64,000 bases of DNA from Paulownia fortunei (lineage: Eukaryota; Streptophyta; Magnoliopsida; Lamiales; Paulowniaceae), in NCBI GenBank assembly GCA_019321725.1, contig CM033110.1:3961278-4025277 (forward strand), given 5' to 3'. The notes under the pieces are model-generated. The model saw only the letters and a program-made list of their open reading frames with translations, had not been told where the DNA came from and did no database searches. The position numbers and the translations under genes are program-made. Shown piece after piece: positions 35,871-46,870 of the stretch (its first letter is position 1; every line of letters begins with the position of its first letter).

Positions 35871-37288
35871 AGTTTTTGATGGATTGATAAGTCATTCCTC
35901 TATAAGTTCATACAGACTTTGAATCCCATAAGGAATGTGTAAGGATCAAAAAAGTTGAGTTACAAATAGTTGTACAAAATGGATCACCAAAAATTCGGAT
36001 TAGAAGTAAGCCCAATCGTGACCTATTTTACCAATTGGGTCATATCTCTTAAACTAAAATTGATTTTATGATGAAATGTAGATATATTATACACAAGAGA
36101 AAGATAACAAGCTTTCTGAAGACAAGATGGTAAGAAAATATATCAAAATGGTTAATAAACATGATGCAATGCGCTACTAATATTGAAGAACGACTCTTGA
36201 ATACGATTCGGTAATTTGACCATATCTCCCTCCACCGGCAGCCAAATCTAACAAATTATATATGAAACTGTATCAACAAACAAAGATATATAACTTTTAA
36301 TCTTTACCTATCATCAAAATCTGGTCGTACCCGACTGGAAAATGCAATTCAATTAAGTAGTTGAAAATTTAGAGGATTTGGTGTTACAACTTACCAACTG
36401 TTAACAACTAGCATACCACTTAATTATTTAACTCGTCCATTATATGTTTGACCTCTAGAATACTTCAAGATCTATAAATAAGCCATGTATTAAGCTTGTA
36501 AGAGTATGGGGTAGAGGGTTTTTTTAGACTAAATTTTCTAGTAGTATTGCAAGTTTTCTAGTTGTAATAGGTATGCTTTCTCTAGTTTCTATTCTTTTTT
36601 TAGTCTTTTCTACTTTTATTGTGTCTTTTTAAATTTTATTTTGTTGAGGAAAAAAGGGTGAACCTTTTGATGGAGGAAGAAAAATAGTTATAAAGGTAGA
36701 AAATATTTAGGTGTGTTGTATTATTGTTTTAGTTTTTTTATCTAAACCTTACTTATTTTGTGGTGATTCTTGATTTATGTATCATTAATGACATAAAAAT
36801 ACTTAGGTTTATTTATCTAGATGTTGGTTTTACTACACCAACTGTTAACGTGAAACCTGGATTTGTTGTAGACAAAAGTGTGCATAAATATTTGATTTCA
36901 TAAACAAATGTTGGCGTTAAAAGAGAATTTGTAAGTAGTAAGACAATATCATGATTACTTTATTGCATGAGTTATTTGATAATATATTCCCATTAGAACT
37001 TTCATTATGTATGGATTTTAATACTGGTAATTACAAGAGGGAAAAATAATAAATAATCGTTTATCTATCCAAAACTCAATAGTGGACCTCAGTATTTTTA
37101 TTACTTTGGTTATTTTTAGTTATAACATACATTATATTTTTATATTCTAAACCACATAAAGCTCAATGTTTTTACAATTGTAATCCTGAAATCTTCAAAC
37201 AACTTTTCTGTGAATTGACCTCGAACTCATGAGAAATTTATTACTTGACGCAATTTGTACTTGAATTTGCAACCTTAAAGTTGTAGCA
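35871..37288 (+). repeat. A1 3' LTR, second part
   Basis: From GATGGATTGATAAG (about 35877) it follows the A1 5' LTR (about 8545 onward) to its end at GTTGTAGCA. Positions 35871-35877 (AGTTTTT) fit neither LTR well. Confidence 0.88.
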
Positions 37289-37293
37289 AGTAC

Positions 37294-38190
37294 ACTAATT
37301 TCAAACTTGTAAGGAAGGTTCTAAGATCACTGCTAGAAAGATTCATATAAGGTCACAATAATAGAAGAAATGTGGGATGTTACAAAACTGAGGTTAGATG
37401 AACTAATGGGTGTTTTACAAACCTTGAAATGAATTTGAATCAAAATAAAAGAGAAAATAGCAAATAAGTTGCACTTTAAGCTGAAGCTATCTCGTCTTTA
37501 GATGAATTTGAACATAGCAATGACTTGAGTGAATCATTTGCATCACTTACCAAGAATTTTGGTAAATTTCTAAAATAAATAAACAAGAAAAACAAACCTA
37601 CAAAGTTAGGTAAGTCCTCTAGCTCTCAAAAGCACAAAATGATACTAATACTTACGATTATGAGAAGAGCAAAAGGATACGGTGCATTTAATGTAAGGGG
37701 TATGGACACATCTAGGTTGAGTGTGCCAACACCTAGAAAAGAATGGGGAAATCACTCAATACCACTTGGAGTGATGTTGAATATGAAGAAAGACAAGATG
37801 AAGAAGAAGAACGTGTCAGCGATCATGTTACACTTCATTCATCCATCCATAAAGGAAAAGAGAATAATAGCACAAAGAATGTTGGTTCAGGTGTTGCAAC
37901 ACCAATTGGGTATCGTTCAAAAGTTTTCCCTATTGAAATTTGTAATTTGTCTAAAATTAGTTTCTTGTGTAGGCTCTATGGACATGTCAGAAATTGATTC
38001 TAATGATAGTTGTGATGAAAAGGACCAAGCATGGAGGATAATAAACACAACTACCAAGAATTGTTTCAAAACTAGCTTAAGGTTTGTAAGATTAATGAAG
38101 GGTTAATGAAACAAGTGACAACAATGAATAAAGAAAATAAGGCTCTAGCAGGTAGATTTGATCATTCTTGATCTTCGAGTGGCTTAAAAG
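37294..38190 (+). pseudogene. copia-1 gag, C-terminal part, broken
   Basis: Continues the gag stopped at 8376: SNLVRKVLRSLLERFI-like, then VDELMGVLQTLEMNLNQNK, ISSLDEFEHSNDLSESF, and a zinc knuckle at about 37670-37730. The knuckle Cys, Cys, His and Cys codons are all kept (CX2CX4HX4C), but two stop codons fall between them. Downstream is the variable linker. Frames at 37639 and 37743 are partial. Confidence 0.85.
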
Positions 38191-39589
38191 GATAATGAAC
38201 TTAGCAAAGTCAAAATAGAACTTGACAACACTTTGAAGTCTATGAGGAAGCTAAACTTGGGCACTGATCAATTGGATAAAATTCTTTCATTAGGCCAACA
38301 TTGTGGAGATCGTGTTAGGTTGGGCTATACAGATATTACATCTCCTCAAAGACAAGTATTGCTTCTTCCTCAAAAACTATGTTTGTCAAGGAAAACAAGC
38401 CCCTCGTAACAATGTTAGAGCTTGCTAAGAAAGTCTAGTCTAGAATGCAAAGACCTAAACCTAAGAGGTTTATTCCAACATGCCATTACTGTCAATTACT
38501 TGGCCATATTAGACCAAAGAGTTTCAAAAGGCCCTGTATAATGGTAAGTGAACTGATTCAGTGTTTTCGGGAGTATTATGACACCCCAAAAAACACACTT
38601 CTATGTTTAAGATTGATTTATTAGAAGAATTTAAGAGGTGAATTTGGATCAGAAAAATAGATATCTCATGTCATGTGGCACACACATCTTTAAAGCCTAA
38701 TATTATTGAACCTTGGTATTTTAATAGTGGTTGCTCAAGACACATGACAAGTGATAGAGAAAAGTTGACAGACTATCAAAAGTTGAAAGAAGGTTCTTGT
38801 TATCTTTCAAGATGGTATCAAAGGAAGAATTGTAGGGAAATAAACACTGAACGTGAATGAACTTTCTAAATTGAAAATGCGTTACATGTGGAAGGCCTTA
38901 TTTGATAACATAAGTCAATTGTGTGATCAAAATTTAGTTATCAAATTCAATTAAGATTCATGTCAAGTGTTTGATGAGTTAAATTCTTGTGCTTTGACAA
39001 GAAGGAGATTTGTTGATAATTGCTACTTTTTGCAACACCAGTTGCAATATTACAACACCCAGATTTATGAAACTGAACTCATCCAAAATTGAAACATCTC
39101 AACTTCTGTAGCTTACACAAACTAACAAATACAGGCATTGTCCTTGGTGTACCAAAGATCAATAAGAAAATCTCTAGGGTGTGTGATCGTGCCAACTTGG
39201 TAAGCAAAAGAGAGAATCACACAAGGTGTTGCAACACTTAGGTACACGTTGTTTTGAACTACTATACATAGACCTCATGGGACCCTTACAAGTTGAAAGT
39301 ATTGGTGGTAAAAAGTATGCTTTCATGTGTGTTTATGATTTCCAAGTTTACATGGGTAGACTTCATTAAGGAAAAATCGGATACATTTATTCTTTAAAAA
39401 ATTATACGTGAAATTAAAAATGAAAAAACATGCAATATTAGTAAAATTGTTAGAATAAGGAGTGACCATGATAGATATATTTGAGAACTCTACATTTTCA
39501 AACTATTATGATAAACATGACATATTTCATGAGTTCTCTGTATCTAAAACACCACAACAAAATGGTGTTATAGAAAGGAAATATAGAAT
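38191..39589 (+). pseudogene. copia-1 protease and integrase remnant
   Basis: LDKILSLGQ (about 38270), a second zinc-type block CHYCQLLGHIR (about 38480), then protease at 38675-38860 with WYFNSGCSRHMT. Copia elements have D in the FDSG catalytic triad; here it is N (codon 38723-38725). Integrase follows: ELLYIDLMGPLQVESIGGKK (about 39250), FTWVDFIKEKSDTF, an RSDH block and NGVIERKYR just before 39589, where a solo LTR is inserted. Frameshifts occur throughout. Confidence 0.85.
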
Positions 39590-41119
39590 TGATCGATTGT
39601 CACAGGCCTATCAAATTTAAATCTTACTTTTCAATGACTTTTAATGAGTGTAGAACGAGTATAGAACGAGTAAAGAGGATCAAAGCTAACTGATTTACTA
39701 TCGACTTACTAACTAAGAAATTGACTTTCAAATTACTAACCTAAAGCTAAGACTCAATAAGTAAACTCTAGAAATGAAAAAACAAATGGTTAGGGGAGGT
39801 TTTAATCAAGTAGCTAATATTGCAAAAATTAAAATTTATTAAAACGTATAGCAATGAAGAATAAAACAACAAGCAACAAGTGATTAAAGTAGGTTGAGAT
39901 TTCTTTCACCACCACTAGATAATGGATTGTAATTTAATGTCAATAATATTTATGACTTGTCTTTGAAACTATCAACCATAGCTAATAACAAGCTCTACTA
40001 CCCTGATATTTTCTTAATTGCTCATTAGGTAGAACAAACTCTTTACCTAATTCCCTACCCATCAAACAACTTAGAAGAATCTCTCTAGATTTAATTCAAT
40101 GGATACAATAAACCAAAAAAGATATATTAATCTAAGCAATAATTACAGAAGCTCAGGTCATTCAACTTAGGTTATATTTCTATTACAATTAACAAAATTA
40201 TCTCTTAATCATTAATCAAAATTTACTACCCATGATTAGAAATGCAAGACAATTATAGATTCAAAATCTCTAATCTAGTTGTAGGAAATTCTCAAATATA
40301 ATTTTCTTGCGCACCCAAACAAAGCAAGAAAATACCTAATAAGAAATTAAGCATGGAAAAACATAAATAACTTCAATTGAAAAATTAATCAATAATACCA
40401 AATATTTAATTACAAGTACCCATGTCTAAAGCTTTGAAATCACCTTCAATCGAAAAGGAAATCTAGCCTGACATAATTAAAAATAACAATGAAATTAAAA
40501 GAAAAGATATCAGGAGTTCAAAGGAATTGAAAGGGGAAAGAAGAAATCTGATTATGGTGAAGAGATCCTCATGGTAGATGAGTCTTCTTCTCCAAGACTC
40601 TTTATCTTCTCTCCTTCTATTTCCCAAGACCTCAAGATTACTTCGAATAGTGAAATGAATTCTAGGGAGTAAGTGTATAGAGGATGAAAATGGTGGATAT
40701 GAAGAGAGAATTTCCAGAGTTTGTAATGTATGTCTTGATTACAAGAATCTAGAGTGTGTATCCAGTGTATACATATTCAAAAATATGTCAAAAAGTGTGA
40801 ATGGGCACCACTTGTTACCACCAGGCTCAAAGGAATCTTTTCTATTGAAGTTCACTAGGGATGGGGCGCTAAAAATTGGGAACCCATCCCCACCGCTACA
40901 GTTTTTCCTTTCTTGAACTGGGGATGGGGCATAAGTAACTAGGGATCCATCCCCAATACTGCAGTGAAATTTAACCCAAGAATATTTGTTTCAACTCCAT
41001 TTTAGCTTAGTTTGATCCTTTGATTCCCAAATTCCTATCACATAAAACATTAATAAAAACTTAATATTAGCAAAAATAAAAAGAATAAATACAAAATATA
41101 TAAAAATATACACTTATCA
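39590..41119 (-). repeat. Solo LTR inside copia-1 integrase
   Basis: A 1530-bp unit bounded TGATCGATTG...CACTTATCA with flanking duplication AGAAT (39585-39589) and AGAAC (41120-41124), one mismatch. No internal genes, so it is a solo LTR from recombination between two LTRs. On the minus strand its start (TGATAAGTGTATATTTTT) resembles the start of the A2 LTR, so it is a gypsy-type LTR in minus orientation. It holds repeated GGGATGGGGC/CCCATCCCCA motifs at 40858-40955. Confidence 0.85.
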
Positions 41120-41474
41120 AGAACACTTAAGGAAATAACCCATGTGATGTTAAATTCGAAGACCCTCACACAGAGATTATGGGCCGAGTCATTGAACACA
41201 ACGTGTTACAACACCAACCATATATACTTCAAACTAAATGCTAAAATGGCTCCATAGTCATTATCATATATTTGGTTGTGCATGTTATATACTCAATGAT
41301 CGAGAACACCTAGGCAAGTTTAATCCCAAAAGTGATGAAGGGAATCTTCTTGAGTACTCTATGAATAGTAGATCATATCGAGCATATAATATGAGAACTA
41401 GTTCTATGATTAAACCATTTAATGTGGTTATTGATGTTACAACACTTTACACAACACTAAGGATTTTTAATTAA
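41120..41474 (+). pseudogene. copia-1 integrase end and LTR stub
   Basis: Continues the integrase broken at 39589: FHIFGCACYILNDREHLGKF, NPKSDEGNLLEYSMNSRSYR and KPFNVVID match the integrase/RT linker of copia elements. Directly after NVVID the sequence switches to a ~55-bp match with the end of the 5' LTR (7755-7806). The entire RT, RNase H and most of the 3' LTR are missing. Confidence 0.8.
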
Positions 41475-41710
41475 AACCAGACATAGATTATATTATATAT
41501 GACTATTTATGGGTTTTCTGTAATACTATTTCTTACTGTGATTTACATGTGAAAAAAGAAATTTTGACAAGCGTGCAAACTCTTATAAGTTAACTTATTC
41601 AAGGTACTTAGGTACATAAGTGCCTTTCACCTTTCTAGCTTATGCTTATATATGAAAATTTATAAACTTCATACTTCTTTTTAAAGTTTTGCATACTCAT
41701 ATTTCAAGAT

Positions 41711-43319
41711 TGTTGTGGATTTTGTGAATACAAGTGCATATTATCGTAGATAAGTAATAAAATGATAAGTGGAGTATCGTTCCCATGAAAACTATTGAAT
41801 TATTAAATACCGAAATTTTTTTAACTCTAATTTTATTTTAATAAATGCAAGAATATGTTGATGATTGTAAACTAAATCTAACTAAAATGAACTAATAATC
41901 AAAATCAATTAATGATGAAATTCAATGACTTAAAAGTCTAGGGTTATAATTTCACCATAATTAGTTCAAATTGAATAATTTATCACATCAATCTCAATTT
42001 ATTTCCCAAGTGATAGTCGAGAATTCCTAAATTATCCACTAGCCTCTCCCGAGGTCCAACGAAAATATCATCAATAGCTAACCCACTATTTTTTTTATTT
42101 GAATTACAACAATCAACAACTCATTAGGTTCTATGGATCACAAACATGACTACACAATCCATGTAAGCATATTTTTCTACACAAAAAACTAGACACATAT
42201 ATCACCTCTTAGGTCAATATGATTAGCAAATCATTCAATTAGTGGCCAAGTAATTGAAAGTATAAAGAACCATGTAGAAAATTCAATGACTTAAAAGCCT
42301 AAGGTTTTGATTTCACCATAATTAGTCCAAATTGAATAATTTATCTCATCAACCTCAATTTATTTCCCAAGTGATAGTCGAGAATTCCTAAATTATCCAC
42401 TAGCCTCTTCCGAGGTCTAACGAAAATATCATCAATTGCTAACACACTATCTTCCTATGTGAATTACAACAATCAACAACTCATTAAGTTTTATGAATCT
42501 CAAACAAGACTATACAAACCATATAAGTATATTCTTATTTCATATGCAGTTTAAATTTTTCTACACATAGAACTATACACATATATCACCTCTTGGGTCA
42601 ATATGATTAGCAAATCATTCAATTAGTGTCCAAGTAATTGAAAACATCAGGAACCAAGTAGAAAACTCAACTTGAAAATAAATCAAGAATTGAATTGATA
42701 TAAATATTCAAAACATCTTAATTAGATTACATCACAACCTTAAAAAAAATTAATTCATAATGGTAAAAATGAATAATAATTCACAATATTCATGAATATA
42801 ATCAAAGAGAAAGTAGAACTTGGAAGAAGATGAGTTTCTTCCATTGTGATGTCTTCTTCTTCAATCTTGGAAGAAATATTCCATCTCCCTCTTGTTACAT
42901 TCTCTCTTCTTCTTTCTTCTTTTCTTACCTTGTTTTCTCTTCTTCCCCCCCTCCCCCCTCAAAAGCTGATATGGAGGCTTTTGGAATCTCTCAAAATAGA
43001 TGAGAAAAACCCTAAAGAGGGCAAAATAGGTATTTTGCCCTTATTTGTCCGCCTAGAAGTACCTAATCAGGGCCTAGGCGCCACCCTTATTGGAATATGA
43101 GCATTTTTCAGTAGTTGCAGCGCCTAGGGGCTGTAGCTACTAGACTCAGATGATTTTTTTTTAATTGCAAGATAAATGTAGATTTTAGTACATTCAAGTG
43201 ATATTCTTTCTTTATCTTCAAATCTTCAAAATAACATTAAAAATGATGATAAAATTCACAAGAATTTTGAAAAGAAATCAAAAAGTTAAGCGAATGGTAC
43301 TCAATTAATGGGTAAATAC
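41711..43319 (-). repeat. E3 3' LTR with an internal tandem duplication
   Basis: Begins TGTTGTGGATTTTGTG. A 361-bp stretch is duplicated in tandem (41921-42281 and 42282 to about 42660, both starting TTCAATGACTTAAAAG), which makes this LTR about 1.6 kb against 0.95 kb on the other side. The inner end near 43319 is approximate. Confidence 0.78.
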
Positions 43320-44700
43320 CCCTAAATTGAAAAGAAATCTCAACGTATCATCAAAATATATGATTTCAACTCAAGTGTCACCCATCTTTAAATCCTTTGA
43401 GTGTGTATATGTGTGTCTAACCTCTTACATCTAACTCTTCACCACTCGAATTGGTTTATACAAACTCACAGCCAAATTATTGATCTCTTATTTATGTGAC
43501 TTTTAACTGCATAGACTTATTTTTTATGTCACTCTCCATCAATGTAGACTAACACAATATTAAGGATCATTAGGACTTCAAAAGCTTGTAACATGTGGCT
43601 AGGATAATGGTAGGATACAAGAAAAATATAGTGGCTCAAATTACTTATAGCACACAACTATTTTAAACCATTGTTGATGAACACCACCACTTCTTCGTCT
43701 CGCACCTTAAAGAATTTTTCATCTCTTGATTAATCACACCACTTTATTTATTAAACGCCTATTTTTTCACATATTGATTTTTGAAATGCTACAACCCAGT
43801 TGTTTGTTTTTATGAACAATGGGTGTTGAACTATTTTTCTTTATATTTATTCTTAGAGTTTTGTACAAATCACCACCTCTCTTTTGCCATCCTCTCTTTC
43901 TCTCTTTTTTTAATACTTTCAATGTTCAAAATAATGTTGTTAGAATAGTCATGTGCTGAGTGTGGGGTAATATGTAATATAAAAATTTTATTTCAATTCT
44001 TTGGCTAAGGTTGATTTGTAGGGTGACAAAGAAAATGGTTCAATAGGCTCAATAGGGGACACTATGGATTAAACATTATAAACAGGATGGCTTGAGAGGC
44101 TCAAACAGTTCAATGGCCTAAATTACTTCCCTAATATTATGTAGCCTAGGATTTGGCCTCGAGTGACAATCAAACAAGTTCTAGAATTATATGAGATCGT
44201 AAAAAAAATTATTGAGTTCATATAAACTTTCTCTAAGCAACAGAAAAACTAAATGTTCAATACTATGTGCTCAATATGTTAAAGGATCACATGAAAAGGT
44301 AAAAATGTCACAAGAGTCAAGCACATACATAAACACAACATTCATCAAATTCCAAAATCTATAAACAAATAAAATCAAATAAAGCACATACAGCCACCCC
44401 CAAACTTAGAACTAACATTGTCCTCAATGTTAAATAAAATAAGATAAGGCATAGAAGACTTCCCTAAATGAGGGTAGTGTCAGTTCTCATCAACTTTATC
44501 ATCATCCTCTTCAAGAACACTAACAAACGTGCATTCATTAGTTGGTGATATATCACTCCTCATTTTACAAATCCTCCTCCAAACTGGAGTTGGATCTTGA
44601 AATGAGAAACAAAAAAATTTATCAAACTAAAAGAAAAAATGAATATTAAACAACAAAATAAACCTACTCAATAAAAATAAAATAAAATGAAATATAAAAC
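43320..44700 (-). other. E3 noncoding internal region
   Basis: No gene. On the minus strand it matches the E2 noncoding region (about 21000-22400), including ACAATGTTAGTTCTAAGT-type sequence near 44405. Confidence 0.6.
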
Positions 44701-44771
44701 ACTTGGATTGCCACCCAGGAAGTACTTAATTTATAGTGTTCAGTCGGACTTCTTCTTTCCTCAGCCGAGGT

Positions 44772-45560
44772 CTAAAAATCAGTGTTTCTCATACCATGTC
44801 TTTGTGTGCTCCAAAAGTGTAGGTAATCCCCAAAGATAAGCATAATGAGTATAATCCAGCATGAGATCAAGTGCCTTTTGTACATTATTGAGTGCATGTC
44901 TAATGACCAATAATAGTTGTCCTTGTGTGAAAGAGATGTCTCTATCCTTTTCAATGTCAAGGATGATGAAATCTATAGGGAGAATAATCTTGTCAACATC
45001 CTCAAATACACCTTATTTTCCACCATAGAATGTTTTAAAGAGCAATATCCCAACTCTTGATCATCCAATTTATGCTTGTGTGATGATATGTCCATATTAT
45101 CCTCCACAATATTTGATATAAGCTTGTTATTCTGTAAAAGATAAGGATAAGAACCTTCCAGTAATGGCTCTTGAGATGGGCTGGGTTGAACATTTTCTTG
45201 GTTTTCTCCATTCTTCACTAGAGGTATTTGTGTTGATACCTGTTGTTCACCCTTAATTAGTTTTTCAACTCACAAGAAAGTTTCAAGCTCTTCACTGCTT
45301 CTCAAAATAACATCACAATATTTTTTCCCCACTTCATTTTCTTCATTTGCTCTCTTGATATTGTGTTTTTGAATGGAAACCGCCATATGACTCACGTACC
45401 CTGAATTGTGAATGAATAGTATTTGCTGTAAAAACAAATCTCCAACTATTTAGAAATGACTTCTACTTGTGCAGTCAACACATTATTGGCATCTACTCGA
45501 TTAATCTCAAAGGCTTGATTTGTCCTGTCATATTCAGTTGGTCAATAGTATGCATTATAT
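44772..45560 (-). pseudogene. E3 gag-like remnant
   Basis: Two open frames. 44973-45218 reads PSPSQEPLLEGSYPYLLQNN then VEDNMDISSHKHKLDDQE and KHSMVENK; 44772-44960 reads RIETSLSHKDNYYWSLDMHS and YKRHLISCW. E2 encodes the same blocks at 20470-20850 with different damage. The upstream part to 45560 is frameshifted. No zinc knuckle seen. Confidence 0.65.
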
Positions 45561-45732
45561 GACATCTAGTCTACCACTTTTTGCTAATCTCATACACACA
45601 AGAAAACACATGCAATGATAAATAAGGACACATTCAAAGAATAAAAGAAAAATAAAAATAAGAAATAAAATACAAGAAAAAATCAAATTAAAATCAGAGT
45701 TACTTGGAATCGATATTAACAAAACAAAACAG

Positions 45733-45750
45733 TCATCGTCAATGGTGCCA
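45733..45750 (-). other. E3 primer binding site
   Basis: TGGCACCATTGACGATGA on the minus strand, a few bases inside the 5' LTR. The first bases agree with the A1 site; the tRNA is not assigned. Confidence 0.65.
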
Positions 45751-45756
45751 AAAACT

Positions 45757-46710
45757 TATTACAGATTTTATGAACGCAAATGCACGTTATCGTAGACAAG
45801 TAATAAAGTGATGAGTAGAGTATCGTTCCCAAAAGAACTGTTGAATTATTAAGTACCTAAATTTTTATTAGATTTTATGGATCTCAAACAATAATACACA
45901 AATCATGCAAATATATTCCTATCCCACATGCAATTTATATTTTTCTACATATAGAAATAGACACATATATCACTTCGAGGGTCAATATAATTAGCAAATT
46001 ATTCAATTAGTGGCCAAGTAATTGAAAGCATTATAAACCATGTAGAAAACTCAACTTGAAAATAAATCAAGAATTAAATTGATACAAATATTTAAAACAT
46101 CTTAATTAGATTACATCACAATTCTAGAAAAAAAATTAATTCATAAAGATAAAAAAGAATAATAACTTAACAATATTCATGAACATAATCAAAGAGATAA
46201 AGAGGAAAATAAAATAGAACTTGAAAGATGATGAGTTTCTTTATTTGTGATGTCTTCTTCTTCAATTTTGGAAGAAATCTCTCTTTTTTTCGTCTTTTCT
46301 TCTTTCTTTCCTTCTTCTTTCTTTTTTCTTTGGCTTGTTTTCTCCTCTCCCCCTCAAAACTTGATTTGGAGGCTCTTTGAATCCCTCAAAACAGATGGAA
46401 AATGACTTACGTGTCTGCTTGGCAGCGCCTAGGTGCTGATTACAGCACCTAGGCACTGCCCTTACTGGAATACGAGCAAAGCAGCACCTAGGCGTTGTAG
46501 CCACTAGACTCGGATAATTTTATTTTATTTTATTTTTTTGAAAAAATTTAAAATTAATGTAGATTTTAGTACATTCAACTGATATTCTTTCTTCATCCTC
46601 AAATCTGCAAAATAACATTAAATACAATGATAAAATTCACAAGAATTTTAAAAACTAATCAAAAAGTTAAGCAAATACTACTCAATTAATGGGCATAAAC
46701 CCACTCATCA
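45757..46710 (-). repeat. E3 5' LTR, shortened
   Basis: A 954-bp LTR starting TATTACAGATTTTATGAACG on the plus strand and ending CCCACTCATCA. It lacks about 650 bp present in the left LTR: the duplication and part of the neighbouring segment, joined near 45870 (TTTTATTAG/ATTTTATGG). It contains three CCTAGG palindromes (46423-46436, 46444-46457, 46483-46496). Confidence 0.82.
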
Positions 46711-46712
46711 AA

Positions 46713-46870
46713 GATCTTAGGGGGTGATTGGTATGAAGGAATGGAAATAGATAGGAAAGAAAATAGATTAAGAATGGAATGATAATATGAAATGAATGAC
46801 ATGAGTATAACATTTTTCACGCTTTGTATATACAAGGAATGAAAAAGGAATAGAATTACTATTTTGTTGG
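46713..46870. mobile_element. Possible MITE fragment (PIF/Harbinger-like end)
   Basis: GGGGGTGATTGGTATGAAGG follows a TTA trinucleotide, which resembles the terminal repeat and TTA target of PIF/Harbinger-type MITEs. A matching inverted end was not found, and E3 abuts it. Only a tentative call. Confidence 0.35.

Larger units (their letters stand above)
8382..37288 (+). mobile_element. Athila-like Ty3/gypsy element A1 (interrupted by E2 and A2)
   Basis: Begins TGATGAATATTT and ends GTTGTAGCA, with the 5-bp target duplication AGTAC at 8377-8381 and 37289-37293. It carries a 5' LTR, a tRNA-type primer site, remnants of gag, protease, reverse transcriptase, RNase H and integrase, two extra ORFs, a purine tract and a 3' LTR. 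Gene order and protein blocks fit the Athila group of Ty3/gypsy elements. The 3' LTR is split by E2. Without the nested insertions the element would be about 11 kb. All coding frames are broken. Confidence 0.9.
41711..46710 (-). mobile_element. Non-autonomous LTR element E3
   Basis: A 5000-bp element with 5-bp duplication AAGAT at 41706-41710 and 46711-46715. The 3' LTR is on the left (41711 to about 43319) and the 5' LTR on the right (45757-46710). A TGGCACCATTGACGATGA primer-type site sits inside the right LTR. The internal region carries only a gag-like remnant shared with E2. No pol genes. Confidence 0.87.

Noticed and set aside
46262..46504. Minus-strand 80-codon frame in E3's LTR with a Cys/Arg-rich start
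   Set aside because: It spans the CCTAGG palindromes and a purine tract inside an LTR; no family resemblance.
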